NCBI RefSeq assembly: GCF_002902085.1
Contig: NZ_PPQR01000015.1
Coordinates: 1 to 64,000 of the forward strand
Reading direction: 5' to 3'
Length of the DNA stretch: 64,000 nt
Origin: Staphylococcus simiae
Lineage (GTDB): Bacteria > Bacillota > Bacilli > Staphylococcales > Staphylococcaceae
Within the stretch, counting starts at the first letter, position 1. The number at the start of each line of letters is the position of its first letter. Below the pieces are notes generated by a model. It did not search any database. It was not told the origin of the DNA and saw only the letters and a list, made by a program, of their open reading frames with translations. A program made the translations under genes and the position numbers. Positions 43,127-52,239 of the stretch are shown here, in pieces.

Positions 43127-43832
43127 TCGCATTTACCTCGAATTTATAACCAACGCCCCACACAGTTTGAATCATTTGTGCAGCATCATGAGATACTCGA
43201 TTTAACTTTTCTCTCAAACGTTTAACATGTGTATCTACAGTTCGTAAATCGCCATAAAATTCATAATGCCATACTTCTTTTAATAATTGTTCACGGTCAA
43301 AAACTTTATTTGGTGTTTTAGCCAAATAAATTAATAATTCATATTCTTTTGGTGTTAAATTAACTTCTTCATTATCAGCAAGTACGCGATGTGCATCATT
43401 ATCTATTTTTAAATGTTTAAATTCTATTATATCTCTCGCGTGAGGTTCACTTTGATCTACAGTTGTAGATTGCGTTCTTCTAAGAAGTGCTTTAACGCGT
43501 AAGACGACTTCTCTTGGTGAAAATGGTTTAACAATATAATCATCTGCACCAGATTCAAAACCTTCCACACGGTTAGTTTCTTCTCCTTTAGCAGTTAACA
43601 TGATAATTGGTGTTTGTTTATGTTCACGCAATTGAGTTGCCACTTCTATACCATCCATCTCTGGCAACATTAAATCGAGTAGTATGCAGGCATAATTATT
43701 TTCCATAGCAAGTTCTAAAGCTTCTTTACCATCACTTGCTTCATGGATTTCAAAAGATTCTCTTTCTAGATATAATTTTAGTAATCTTCTGATTCTATCC
43801 TCATCATCTACGATAAGTATTTCGTTTGACAT
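43107..43832 (-). CDS. srrA: Response regulator SrrA
   Basis: An OmpR/PhoB-type transcription factor paired with SrrB; it controls respiratory, fermentative, nitric-oxide and biofilm genes. The 241-aa product has a receiver domain with acidic pocket Asp9-Asp10 and phospho-acceptor Asp53 (LLDLMLPEMDG), Lys in VKPFSP, and a winged-helix DNA-binding domain (LRTVDTHVKRLREKLN). I start at ATG 43832, with GGGAGG 10 nt upstream; the six extra codons upstream include that site. rluB is upstream on the same strand after 130 bp. Confidence 0.97.
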   Translation of the reverse strand: MSNEILIVDDEDRIRRLLKLYLERESFEIHEASDGKEALELAMENNYACILLDLMLPEMDGIEVATQLREHKQTPIIMLTAKGEETNRVEGFESGADDYIVKPFSPREVVLRVKALLRRTQSTTVDQSEPHARDIIEFKHLKIDNDAHRVLADNEEVNLTPKEYELLIYLAKTPNKVFDREQLLKEVWHYEFYGDLRTVDTHVKRLREKLNRVSHDAAQMIQTVWGVGYKFEVNANDEPTK

Positions 43833-43965
43833 ACAGGTTCTACCTCCCACACTGTGCTTTTCATTACATACATATTATAGCATAGGAAAACGCATGCAGT
43901 TATTAAAAAAATAAAATTTGTGAAAAAAATCTCAAACTTTTTTGTTTAATACATACTTTTATTGA

Positions 43966-44703
43966 TTAATTGCCATGTTCTGCCAAATGTCTCATAACTT
44001 TTACTTCATGAGGTGTTAGCACACGCTTATCTCCAGCATTAAGACCCACAATATTTAAAGGACCGTATTCAATACGGCTTAATTTTGATACATGATGACC
44101 AAAATGTTCGAACATCCTTCTAACTTGTCGATTGCGTCCTTCAGTAATCGTTATTTCAACTAACGTTGTATTTTTATCTTTATCTTGCTTTTTCACTTTA
44201 ACTACGGCTGGTTGCGTTAAACCATCTTCTAATTCAATACCTTTTTCTAACGCTTTAACTTCTTCTCTCATTAAATATCCTTTTAATTTCGCAACATATT
44301 TCTTTTTAATTTGGTATCTAGGATGTGTCATTAAATTAGTAAACTCACCATCATTTGTTAGTAATAACAAACCAGATGTATCGTAATCTAAACGACCTAC
44401 TGGATAAATACGTTCTTCAATTTCTGGAAAATAATCTGTAACAACTGTTCTATCTCTATCATCAGATACACTAGAAATAACTTGAGCTGGCTTATGAAAT
44501 AACATATAAATTTTATCTTCTAGTTCTATTTTAATACCTTCAACTTCAATAACATCGGAAGGTTTAACTTTTGTACCCAGCTCAGTTACCACTTGACCAT
44601 TCACTTGCACTTTTCCATCAGTAATTAATGTTTCTGCTTTTCTTCTTGATGTATAACCACTATTAGCAATACGTTTTTGTAATCTTTCTAATTCCTTAGT
44701 CAT
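43966..44703 (-). CDS. rluB: 23S rRNA pseudouridine synthase RluB
   Basis: An RsuA-family enzyme that isomerises a uridine of 23S rRNA (position 2605 in E. coli numbering). The 245-aa protein has an N-terminal S4 RNA-binding domain (about 1-65) and a catalytic domain with the family motif [17 protein letters not shown], whose first Asp is catalytic, and [12 protein letters not shown]. It overlaps scpB by 8 bp, the widely conserved scpA-scpB-rluB arrangement. RluB rather than RsuA is inferred from this context. Confidence 0.94.
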   Translation of the reverse strand: MTKELERLQKRIANSGYTSRRKAETLITDGKVQVNGQVVTELGTKVKPSDVIEVEGIKIELEDKIYMLFHKPAQVISSVSDDRDRTVVTDYFPEIEERIYPVGRLDYDTSGLLLLTNDGEFTNLMTHPRYQIKKKYVAKLKGYLMREEVKALEKGIELEDGLTQPAVVKVKKQDKDKNTTLVEITITEGRNRQVRRMFEHFGHHVSKLSRIEYGPLNIVGLNAGDKRVLTPHEVKVMRHLAEHGN

Positions 44704-45238
44704 TATTTTCTCCTTTTTGATTGACTAAATTACTGAAAAAGTCGTCCATTTCTTCTTCGTCTTCTTCAGTTGTCGGTAAATCTTCAATATTTGAGATGCC
44801 AAACACATTTAAAAATAAATCTGTAGTAATGAGTTGTTGACTTCGTTCGCCATTAACTATTTTGGCTTCTACTAACCCTTTTGCTATTAATGTTTTTACT
44901 GCACCATCTGAGTTAATGCTTCTAATCATTTCAATATCACTTCTAGAAAGTGGTTGATTATAAGCAATAATTGATAATACTTCCATCGCAGCTTGAGACA
45001 ATTTCATTTGAGACTTTTGTTCTATTAATTGTTCAATGTAATTTGCCGCTTCTTTCTTTGTTGTTAATATAACGGTTTTACCATATCGTTGAATCATTAA
45101 ACCATTAGATTCATAGTCTTTAATTAAATTTTCTAACTCTTGCTCATTAATATCTAATATTTCTAATAGTTGTTGCTGCTCAATACCTTCATCACCAGCA
45201 GTAAAGAGTAACGATTCTAATATTCCCTGTTTATTCAA
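44696..45238 (-). CDS. scpB: Segregation and condensation protein B
   Basis: A winged-helix (kite) subunit of the SMC-ScpAB condensin complex that folds and segregates the chromosome. The 180-aa protein has two winged-helix domains (about 1-80 and 85-160), with the family segments [22 protein letters not shown] and [13 protein letters not shown]. The C-terminal tail is strongly acidic ([11 protein letters not shown]). It overlaps both scpA (8 bp) and rluB (8 bp). Confidence 0.96.
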   Translation of the reverse strand: MNKQGILESLLFTAGDEGIEQQQLLEILDINEQELENLIKDYESNGLMIQRYGKTVILTTKKEAANYIEQLIEQKSQMKLSQAAMEVLSIIAYNQPLSRSDIEMIRSINSDGAVKTLIAKGLVEAKIVNGERSQQLITTDLFLNVFGISNIEDLPTTEEDEEEMDDFFSNLVNQKGENND

Positions 45239-45962
45239 AACTGTAGTTCACTCCTCTTAAAATATTAATATCTTCAAAATTACGTTGTTGTTCAATATTA
45301 ATAATTCCTGATTTTGACATTTCTAAAATTGCTAAAAAGTGAGTAACTACTTGTTCAATAGGTTCAGTAAATGTAAAAAGACTAAAAAAGTTAAAGGATT
45401 CTTTATTTTTTAGTCTTGCACGAACTTGATCTGTTGCTTGTTGTATCGTGAAGGTTTCTTTTCTTATTTCTACAACTTTAGGCGTGTTTAACTCAACTCT
45501 ATTTTTAACTCTTTGATATGCGACGATTAATTCCGTTAAATCTATAGTATGGTTAGGATCCCATGATTCATCACTTTCTAAATGACTTAAATCTGTTGGT
45601 CGCTTCGTATAATAAAAATCACGTTGCTGCTTCATATCATTTAATATTGCAGTATATTCTTTATAATTTTGATATTCTATTAATCTACCAACCAAGTCTT
45701 CACGTGGATCATCGTCAACATCAATGTCATTTTGTGATTGAGGTAATAATAATTTACTTTTAATCATTAATAATTCTGATGCCATGACTAAATATTCACT
45801 TGCTAAATTAATTTCCAATTGTTTCATCGCATGAACGTATTGCATATATTGCTCAGTTAATGCTTTCATTGGGATATCATAAATATCAATTTCAAATTTT
45901 TGGATAAGATGCAATAATAAATCTAATGGCCCATTAAATGCATCTAATTTCACTTCATACAT
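45231..45962 (-). CDS. scpA: Segregation and condensation protein A
   Basis: The kleisin subunit that bridges the SMC dimer. The 243-aa protein has the kleisin N-terminus [24 protein letters not shown], the helix [19 protein letters not shown] and a C-terminal winged-helix half ([18 protein letters not shown]). It starts the scpA-scpB-rluB unit. A divergent DUF309 gene starts 94 bp away. Confidence 0.97.
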   Translation of the reverse strand: MYEVKLDAFNGPLDLLLHLIQKFEIDIYDIPMKALTEQYMQYVHAMKQLEINLASEYLVMASELLMIKSKLLLPQSQNDIDVDDDPREDLVGRLIEYQNYKEYTAILNDMKQQRDFYYTKRPTDLSHLESDESWDPNHTIDLTELIVAYQRVKNRVELNTPKVVEIRKETFTIQQATDQVRARLKNKESFNFFSLFTFTEPIEQVVTHFLAILEMSKSGIINIEQQRNFEDINILRGVNYSFE

Positions 45963-46055
45963 ATTATCTACCTCAAATTGCGCGTTATATGTGCATCATT
46001 CACTAAAATATTATAGCATGAATATATGAAACTTTTAAATTAGGGTGGTAATTAA

Positions 46056-46586
46056 ATGCAACAAGCACTTATCAAGTTTTATTATCAATTCCATACCCAT
46101 CAACATTATTTTTTATGTCATGATATTTTAGAAGATGCTTGGAAAGAACAAGCAAACTATTCTAAAAGTGATGCTATTGTTGGTTTGATATTGTTTACAA
46201 CTGCTTGTTATCATTATCGACGACATAATATTAAAGGTGCTGAAAAATCTTTTATTAAAGCTAAGCATATTTTAGCTACTACTACTGATGGTGATCAATT
46301 ATATCTTGACCTTAAACAACTCCAATTACTCATTGACCGTTTACTATATAACATCCAAGAAAATAAAGTATATCAACCTGTAAAATTACCAATCTATGCT
46401 GAATTTGAACTTATAATTAGACAACAATACACAGACTATTATTTTAATCACCAAATAATTAACGATAGTTATATCATTAACCATCATCTTGAAAGAGATC
46501 GTTCAGAAGTTATTCATAACAAAGCGTTGGCACTAGCACAGCGACTTCGCGAACGACAACATAAAACCCACTACACTAAGGACTAA
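46056..46586 (+). CDS. DUF309 family protein
   Basis: A 176-aa protein of the DUF309 family, function unknown. The family core is seen at the N-terminus: FYHTHQHYFLCHDILEDAWKEQ (helix with E..W.) followed by IVGLILFTTACYHYRRHNIKGAEKSF. It is all-helical, His/Tyr-rich and cytoplasmic. GGGTGG precedes the ATG. In Bacillales it is found beside scpA, as here, in divergent orientation. Confidence 0.85.
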   Translation: MQQALIKFYYQFHTHQHYFLCHDILEDAWKEQANYSKSDAIVGLILFTTACYHYRRHNIKGAEKSFIKAKHILATTTDGDQLYLDLKQLQLLIDRLLYNIQENKVYQPVKLPIYAEFELIIRQQYTDYYFNHQIINDSYIINHHLERDRSEVIHNKALALAQRLRERQHKTHYTKD

Positions 46587-46593
46587 CATACAA

Positions 46594-46636
46594 TAAGTGT
46601 GACATGCTGTTACTAAACTTATATTGTCACACTTTC
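46594..46636 (+). terminator. Terminator after the DUF309 gene
   Basis: AAGTGTGACA pairs with TGTCACACTT over a 22-nt loop, with a weak T tract. It lies in the 88-bp gap between the convergent DUF309 gene and xerD. Confidence 0.75.
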
Positions 46637-46674
46637 CTTAATACAGTGGGTTTATTTACTTTATCCATAATTAA

Positions 46675-47562
46675 TCATGCTCTTGGATGATATTGATTAT
46701 ACATTTTTCTAATTTGAGACTTAGATACATGTGTATATAATTGTGTTGTTGATATGTCTGAATGTCCTAACATCTCTTGCACTGCTCTTAAATCAGCGCC
46801 ATTCTCTAAAAGATGTGTTGCAAATGAATGTCTCAGTGTATGAGGTGTTAGTGTTTTATTTATATTAGCCTTAACACCATTTTGTTTAATCATTTTCCAT
46901 ATTGCTTGTCGTGATAATGATTTACCATGCATATTTAAAAATAATACATTAGTAACCGTCTTTTTTAACAATTGCGGACGAATCTCTTCTGTATATGTAG
47001 TTAAATAATCAATCACAGCATCTCCGAGAGGTACGATACGCTCTTTGTCACCTTTACCAAACACTCTGACAAAGCCCATTATTAAATTAACATCATCTAA
47101 TTCCAAATGAATGACTTCAGATACACGCATACCGGTTGCATATAATAATTCAAGCATGGTCCTATCTCTATAACCATTTAACTTATTTAAATCAGGTGCT
47201 TCTAATAAAGCTAGTACCTCTTCGATATTTAACACGTCTGGTAACTTTTTTTCATATTTAGGTGATTCTAATAACACTGTCGGATCTTTTGCTGCATAGC
47301 GTTCTCTTAATGCAAATTGATGAAAACTGCGAATCGTAGAAATAAATCTTGCTAACGACTTAGCAGATTGACCTTGATCAATTAAATAACCCAAACACTC
47401 TTGAATGACTTGCCTATCAACAAAGTCAATATGAGCAATGCGTTGTTCTTCTAAATATTCTTGATATTTTTTTAAATCTCTTTTATAAGCACCGATTGTA
47501 TTAGCACTTAAACCTTTTTCTAATTGAATAAATTTTAAATATTCTTCAATAATTGTATCCAT
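46675..47562 (-). CDS. xerD: Site-specific tyrosine recombinase XerD
   Basis: Works with XerC at dif to resolve chromosome dimers. The 295-aa protein has an N-terminal SAM-like core-binding domain (about 1-85) and a catalytic domain with the full tyrosine-recombinase set: Arg146, Lys170/172, His241, Arg244, His267 and nucleophile Tyr276 (QLYTHVS). It lies 51 bp downstream of fur, with a terminator between, the usual staphylococcal order. Confidence 0.96.
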   Translation of the reverse strand: MDTIIEEYLKFIQLEKGLSANTIGAYKRDLKKYQEYLEEQRIAHIDFVDRQVIQECLGYLIDQGQSAKSLARFISTIRSFHQFALRERYAAKDPTVLLESPKYEKKLPDVLNIEEVLALLEAPDLNKLNGYRDRTMLELLYATGMRVSEVIHLELDDVNLIMGFVRVFGKGDKERIVPLGDAVIDYLTTYTEEIRPQLLKKTVTNVLFLNMHGKSLSRQAIWKMIKQNGVKANINKTLTPHTLRHSFATHLLENGADLRAVQEMLGHSDISTTQLYTHVSKSQIRKMYNQYHPRA

Positions 47563-47573
47563 CCGAACACCTC

Positions 47574-47609
47574 TAAAAAATTGCGAAGGTTATATTAACC
47601 TACGCAATT
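47574..47609 (-). terminator. Terminator after fur
   Basis: AATTGCGTAGGTTAA pairs with TTAACCTTCGCAATTTTTT: one mismatch, short loop, T run on the - strand. It separates fur from xerD. Confidence 0.9.
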
Positions 47610-47613
47610 ACTG

Positions 47614-48063
47614 TTATCCTTTACCTTTCAATTGGCATTCTTCACAAACACCATGAAACGTTAAGCGATGATCTAAAATTTTAAACTTAAACTCTGACTC
47701 AACTCTATTTTCAACTTCTGGTAATAAATCTTCATCAATTTCATCAACTTTGCCACATTCCATACATACTAAATGATGATGGAAATGTTTAGCGCCTTCT
47801 TTGCGTAAATCAAAACGAGCGACACCATCACCAAAGTTGATTTTATCGACAACTTTTAGTTCAGCTAATAGTTCTAATGTTCTATACACAGTCGCTAATC
47901 CAATTTCTGGTGCTTTATCTTTTACTTTTAAATATACATCTTCAGCACTAAGATGATCTTTCTCATTTTCAATTAAAACTCTTACAGTAGCTTCGCGTTG
48001 CGGAGTTAATTTATAAGAGGATTGTTGTAATTGTTGTTTAACACGATTTAAACGTTCTTCCAA
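47614..48063 (-). CDS. fur: Ferric uptake regulator Fur
   Basis: Iron-responsive repressor of uptake genes. The 149-aa protein has an N-terminal winged helix (about 1-85, with LATVYRTLELLAE) and a metal-binding dimer domain with HFHHHLVCMECGKVDEID and a C-terminal CEEC pair that completes the structural zinc site. The start is TTG, with GAGGAG 9 nt upstream. Of the family members (Fur, PerR, Zur), Fur is chosen because of its position next to xerD and the Nudix gene, as in S. aureus. A PerR-like operator lies 25 bp upstream. Confidence 0.94.
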   Translation of the reverse strand: MEERLNRVKQQLQQSSYKLTPQREATVRVLIENEKDHLSAEDVYLKVKDKAPEIGLATVYRTLELLAELKVVDKINFGDGVARFDLRKEGAKHFHHHLVCMECGKVDEIDEDLLPEVENRVESEFKFKILDHRLTFHGVCEECQLKGKG

Positions 48064-48087
48064 CGATGTCCACTCCTCTACTAATAA

Positions 48088-48102
48088 TTAAAATCATTAC
48101 AA
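48088..48102. promoter_or_regulatory. Candidate PerR operator upstream of fur
   Basis: TTAAAATCATTACAA matches the PerR box TTAnAATnATTnTAA at 11 of 12 fixed positions. It lies 25-39 bp upstream of the fur start. In S. aureus fur is known to be in the PerR regulon, which supports the call; AT-rich background can give chance matches. Confidence 0.6.
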
Positions 48103-48167
48103 ATTATTGTTTACTTCATGTATAAAATTAACAGTTTTCTCAATAAAACGCAAGCATTTCTCAATTG

Positions 48168-48710
48168 TTATTTAGAATGATTATAATTTAGTAACAGATA
48201 TTGTAATGCGATAACTGTTTTTGCATCCTCAATTTCCTTGTTATCAAGCATATTTCGAATATTATCAATTGGAATTTTATATAATTCAACAAATTCATCG
48301 TCATCTAAATTTAAAGTTCCTTCTATTAACTTATCAGTAAAATATATAGACAGTTTCTCGTTACAAAATCCTGGAGAACCATACATATCAGTAATATGTT
48401 GTAGTGTATTTGTTTTGTAACCTGTTTCCTCTTCTAATTCTCGTTTGGCTGCTTCTTCTCTTTCTTCTTGCTGTTCTAATTTACCAGCAGGAATCTCTAA
48501 TAATGTTTGCTCAACAGCCTTACGATATTGTTTAACTAACAACACTTCATTATTCGGTGTTACAGCACAAATTGCGACTGCACCATTATGATAAACTAAC
48601 TCTCTCGTTGATGTTTGACCATCTGGCAACTCAACTTTGTGTACTTCTAAATCAATAATATGTCCATTATATATCACTGTACGATCAATTGTTTTTTCTT
48701 TAAAAGACAT
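48168..48710 (-). CDS. nudF: ADP-ribose pyrophosphatase (NudF-type Nudix hydrolase)
   Basis: Hydrolyses ADP-ribose and related nucleotide sugars. The 180-aa protein has the complete Nudix box GKLEQQEEREEAAKRELEEETGY (Gx5Ex7REUxEExGU) near residue 76 and the ADPRase-type downstream YGSPGFCNEKLSIYF. The preceding domain-swap region (HKVELPDGQTSTRELVYHNGAVAIC) is typical for ADPRases. It is upstream of fur by 105 bp, same strand. The substrate is by family only. Confidence 0.9.
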   Translation of the reverse strand: MSFKEKTIDRTVIYNGHIIDLEVHKVELPDGQTSTRELVYHNGAVAICAVTPNNEVLLVKQYRKAVEQTLLEIPAGKLEQQEEREEAAKRELEEETGYKTNTLQHITDMYGSPGFCNEKLSIYFTDKLIEGTLNLDDDEFVELYKIPIDNIRNMLDNKEIEDAKTVIALQYLLLNYNHSK

Positions 48711-48792
48711 TTATAATCACGTTCCTTTCATTTTATTTTATTAATTGATAAACTAGCATTGTTAGTTAAAGTGTATCGAAAGGAGAACATTC

Positions 48793-49704
48793 ATGCAAAA
48801 AAATATATTAAAAAGTGGCATTGAATTATCTGAATTAGGGTTAGGTTGTATGAGTTTAGGCACTGATTTCAAACAAGCTCAACCCATTATAGAACGAGCT
48901 ATCGAACAAGGAATTACTTACTTTGATACTGCTGATATGTATGATAAAGGTGTTAACGAAGAAATAGTTGGACGTGCACTTAAAAAGTACCAACAAAGAG
49001 ATGATATTGTTATAGGAACCAAAGTGGGAAATCGTTTAACTGACAATGGTGATACGATTTGGGATCCATCAAAAGCGTATATTAAAGAAGCAGTCAAAGG
49101 CTCTCTTAAACGGTTAGGCTTAGATCATTTAGATTTATATCAATTACATGGTGGTACTATTGATGACCCATTAGATGAAACAATTAGTGCTTTCGATGAA
49201 TTGAAGCAAGAAGGTATTATACGTGCTTATGGTATTTCATCAATCAGACCAAATGTTATAAATTACTACTTGAAACACAGTCAAATTGACACAATCATGT
49301 CTCAATTTAATCTTATAGATAACCGACCAGAAGATTTATTAGATGCTATCCATGATAAAAATGTTAAAGTTCTTGCACGTGGCCCGGTATTTAAAGGGTT
49401 GCTAACAGCAAATAGCGTTGATGCACTTGACCAAAAATTTAAAGACGGTATATTTGACTATACTCACGATGACTTAGGAGAAACGATTGCGTCTATCAAA
49501 GAAATTGAAAGTAATTTAACTGCTTTAACATTCAATTATTTAACATCCCACGATGCTTTAGGTTCAATTATTGTGGGTGCTAGCAGTGTTGAGCAACTTG
49601 ATGAAAATATTGAAAATTACTATAAGGAAGTTAGTTTAGATCAAATTAAAGCTGCAAGAGAACGTGTTAAAGATTTACAATATACAAATCATTTAATCAA
49701 CTAA
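48793..49704 (+). CDS. Aldo/keto reductase
   Basis: A 303-aa NADPH-dependent (beta/alpha)8 oxidoreductase. Family features: start LGLGCMSLGTD, FDTADMYDKGVNEEIVGRAL (catalytic Asp and Tyr), GTKVGN (catalytic Lys), DLYQLHGGTIDDPLDETI (His), and the C-terminal IIVGASSVEQLDENI cofactor site. GGAGAA precedes the ATG. It is transcribed divergently from the Nudix gene and followed by a strong terminator. The natural substrate is unknown. Confidence 0.93.
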   Translation: MQKNILKSGIELSELGLGCMSLGTDFKQAQPIIERAIEQGITYFDTADMYDKGVNEEIVGRALKKYQQRDDIVIGTKVGNRLTDNGDTIWDPSKAYIKEAVKGSLKRLGLDHLDLYQLHGGTIDDPLDETISAFDELKQEGIIRAYGISSIRPNVINYYLKHSQIDTIMSQFNLIDNRPEDLLDAIHDKNVKVLARGPVFKGLLTANSVDALDQKFKDGIFDYTHDDLGETIASIKEIESNLTALTFNYLTSHDALGSIIVGASSVEQLDENIENYYKEVSLDQIKAARERVKDLQYTNHLIN

Positions 49705-49810
49705 CATCTATTAATACGACTAAATTGACATATATTTTGATTATCTTGATGTCTATCAATCAAACTTAAATCATTGTTCAAAACATCTTTGAAATTGATT
49801 ATAAAAATTT

Positions 49811-49857
49811 AGCCCTTTGATATAGCTAAATTTCCTTAGTTATATCAAAGGGTTTTA
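49811..49857 (+). terminator. Terminator after the aldo/keto reductase gene
   Basis: CCCTTTGATATAGCTAA pairs with TTAGTTATATCAAAGGG, followed by TTTTATT. A long stem on the + strand, about 100 bp after the stop. Confidence 0.88.
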
Positions 49858-49859
49858 TT

Positions 49860-49994
49860 AGGTTCTCTGTTAAAATGGACTGATACATAATTATTTTTTA
49901 AGTCTCGTACCCCACCTTAGGAGTCTTGGCTTCAAAATAATTTATATTTTAAATTATTCACTTTATATTTATCAGTCCTAAACATTAGAGAATC
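49860..49994. repeat. Family B repeat with a STAR-less core
   Basis: GGTTCTCTGTTAAAATGGAC ... TTTATCAGTCCTAAAC with a core AGTCTCGTACCCCACCTTAGGAGTCTTGGCTTC. The core equals the flanks around STAR cluster 1 (CTCGCACCCC | CCTTAGGAGTCTCGGCTTC) with the STAR units absent. Confidence 0.7.
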
Positions 49995-50002
49995 TTTTAT
50001 TA

Positions 50003-50254
50003 TTAATATTGCTTTTTATAGATAATATCGTCAACATCATAATCTTCTGATTGCTGGCTAATACTTACACCTAGGACTTGATGTTGTAGCACTAATAACT
50101 TAAATTTCTCTGCAACAAACTGTTGTTCTGTTGAATTTAAAGCATTAAAACATTCTTGACCAATTAAGTCACGAAGTTGAAACACTTCAAAAGCCCTTTT
50201 ATATTGAGCATTTGTTATAGCTTGTCGAACAATACCTTCTATACTACAAATCAA
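50003..50254 (-). CDS. Small conserved hypothetical protein
   Basis: An 83-aa protein I do not recognise beyond being found downstream of the short-chain dehydrogenase in staphylococci. It is helical (VRQAITNAQYKRAFEVFQLRDLIG), with an acidic/Tyr C-terminal tail (SEDYDVDDIIYKKQY), no membrane segment and no catalytic motif. It starts with TTG; the ribosome site AAAGGGG, 8 nt upstream, is formed by the end of the preceding gene, whose stop is 5 nt before. Coupled translation is therefore likely. Confidence 0.72.
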   Translation of the reverse strand: MICSIEGIVRQAITNAQYKRAFEVFQLRDLIGQECFNALNSTEQQFVAEKFKLLVLQHQVLGVSISQQSEDYDVDDIIYKKQY

Positions 50255-50259
50255 CTCAA

Positions 50260-51030
50260 CTACCCCTTTTCACCTTTATTACTAAACAATCTTTTAAAAT
50301 ATTTTTCAGCAAGTCGTGGTGCCAGTTGATACATTTTCAACATATAATGCATCCAACGAGGCTCATTAATTTCTAACTGTCTCTTAAGGATACCTTTAAT
50401 AATTTTATCTGCTAGTTCATCTGCATTAATCATTAATTTTTCAACTTTTTTAGCATAAGTATTGCTAGGGTCTGCTTTTTGATGAAATGGTGTGGCTACA
50501 GGTCCAGTGTTAACTGTCATAATATGTAACGTCGGTTCTTCTAACCTTAAAGCGTTTAATAATGCATAGATGGCTGCTTTTGATGCACCATAGTGAGCCG
50601 CATAAGCTTGAGTAACAAATGCCGCTTGGCTAGTGATACCAACGATATGACCATCATCACTTATAAAAGGTCGTAATACAGACAACAATAAGTTAAAAGC
50701 TAAAATATTCAATTGATACGTATTAATCATTTCTTTATCATTATGTTGGTCTATAGCTTTAAAGTAACCCATTCCAGCGCTATAGATCAAGCCATCAATT
50801 TTGGGTAGTGTATCGAACACATTAACTAAATGTTGTATGTCTTCTTGGCAAGTTAAATCGCATGATACAATGTTTATTAACTCAGGATATTGATCTTTAT
50901 ATAATTGATGTGCTTTGTTCATATCTCGTACTAACAATGTTACATGAACTTTTTTAGCTAACAATTTAAAGACAAGTGCGTTACCAAGTCCACTTGTTCC
51001 ACCTGTAACAACATAATGTTGTCCTATCAA
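50260..51030 (-). CDS. Short-chain dehydrogenase/reductase
   Basis: A 256-aa classical SDR. It has the cofactor motif TGGTSGLGNAL near residue 9 and the NNAG-equivalent YSAGMG. The catalytic Ser is in GITSQAAF and the Tyr/Lys in YGASKAA. Substrate unknown; the C-terminal region (HYMLKMYQLAPRLAEKYFKRLF) is basic and helical and may touch the membrane. It is transcribed divergently from proC (134 bp) and is followed at once by the small hypothetical gene. Confidence 0.9.
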   Translation of the reverse strand: MIGQHYVVTGGTSGLGNALVFKLLAKKVHVTLLVRDMNKAHQLYKDQYPELINIVSCDLTCQEDIQHLVNVFDTLPKIDGLIYSAGMGYFKAIDQHNDKEMINTYQLNILAFNLLLSVLRPFISDDGHIVGITSQAAFVTQAYAAHYGASKAAIYALLNALRLEEPTLHIMTVNTGPVATPFHQKADPSNTYAKKVEKLMINADELADKIIKGILKRQLEINEPRWMHYMLKMYQLAPRLAEKYFKRLFSNKGEKG

Positions 51031-51172
51031 CTTACTCCCTCCTTTTCTACTATTACTATACTTTGAATTATGTTAATTATTACTTACATGACAACGGGAC
51101 TCATTATGTTAATATATTATTATAATAAATATATACACAATACAAATCAAAAATTAAAGGGATGTGGTATTA

Positions 51173-51985
51173 ATGAAACTTGTATTTTATGGCGCTGGAA
51201 ACATGGCTCAAGCAATTTTTACTGGCATTATTAACTCTAGTAATTTAGATCCTAATGATATTTACTTAACAAACAAGTCTAACGAACAAGCGTTGAAAGA
51301 TTTTGCTGCTAAACTAGGTGTTAATTATAGTTATGATGATAAACAATTATTAAAAGATGCGGATTATGTATTTCTAGGGACTAAACCTCATGATTTTGAT
51401 GCGCTTGCTGAACGTATCACTGAACACGTTAGTGAAAGTAATCGTTTCATTTCTATCATGGCAGGTATACCTATAGATTATATTCAACAACAATTAAATT
51501 GTAAAAATCCTATCGCACGAATTATGCCAAACACAAATGCACAAGTTGGGCATTCCGTAACTGGAATCAGTTTTTCCACTAATTTTGATCCTAAATCTAA
51601 AGATGAAGTGAACGACTTAGTTAAAGCTTTTGGCTCTGTTATTGAAGTGTCTGAGGACCATTTACATCAAGTTACAGCCATAACTGGAAGCGGTCCAGCA
51701 TTTTTATATCATGTCTTTGAACAATATGTTAAAGCTGGTACTAAATTAGGTTTAGAAAAAGAACAAGTCGAAGAATCTATTAGAAATTTAATTATCGGGA
51801 CAAGTAAGATGATTGAGCGTTCAGATTTAAGTATGGCTCAATTACGTAAAAATATTACCTCCAAAGGTGGTACAACTCAAGCGGGTTTAGATACATTATC
51901 TCAATATGATATCGTTGCCATTTTTGAAGACTGTTTAAATGCTGCAGTAGAACGAAGCATTGAATTATCTAATGTTGAAGATTAA
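51173..51985 (+). CDS. proC: Pyrroline-5-carboxylate reductase
   Basis: The last step of proline synthesis. The 270-aa enzyme starts MKLVFYGAGNMAQAI (Rossmann glycine motif), and has the NTNAQVG block and the P5CR signature TAITGSGPAFLYHVFEQY with LRKNITSKGGTTQAGL. I use the ATG at 51173, which gives the family N-terminus, over an in-frame GTG three codons upstream that lies inside the ribosome-site region (AAAGGGATGTGG). Confidence 0.96.
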   Translation: MKLVFYGAGNMAQAIFTGIINSSNLDPNDIYLTNKSNEQALKDFAAKLGVNYSYDDKQLLKDADYVFLGTKPHDFDALAERITEHVSESNRFISIMAGIPIDYIQQQLNCKNPIARIMPNTNAQVGHSVTGISFSTNFDPKSKDEVNDLVKAFGSVIEVSEDHLHQVTAITGSGPAFLYHVFEQYVKAGTKLGLEKEQVEESIRNLIIGTSKMIERSDLSMAQLRKNITSKGGTTQAGLDTLSQYDIVAIFEDCLNAAVERSIELSNVED

Positions 51986-52019
51986 TTATTATAACTATTC
52001 ATCATGAACTAAATTTTAA

Positions 52020-52075
52020 GGGAGTGATACTAAGAAATACTTTTTTGAAAACTTATTTCTTAGTACCACTCCCCT
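52020..52075. terminator. Long hairpin after proC
   Basis: GGGAGTGATACTAAGAAATA pairs with TATTTCTTAGTACCACTCCC around a short loop, nearly perfect over 20 bp. It lies 35 bp past the proC stop. The tips (GGGAGTG / CACTCCC) match the ends of dispersed repeat family A, so it may be a stripped repeat doing terminator duty. Confidence 0.7.
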
Positions 52076-52099
52076 TATTTAATATTTAGTTATCATTAA

Positions 52100-52172
52100 T
52101 GGTTCTCTCCCAAGTTGGACTGATACATAATTATTCTTTTTTTATTTATCAGTCCTAAAAAAAATAGATAAC
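52100..52172. repeat. Intergenic repeat (family B), empty copy
   Basis: GGTTCTCTCCCAAGTTGGAC, TGATACATAATTATTC, TTTTTATTTATCAGTCC. Compact form lacking any STAR unit; it lies between convergent proC and rnz. Confidence 0.65.
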
Positions 52173-52239
52173 CTCATTAATGTGACTATATTTAACAGTA
52201 GTTAAAAAAGTAAGTGTACAACTTAATCTCAAGTTCATT

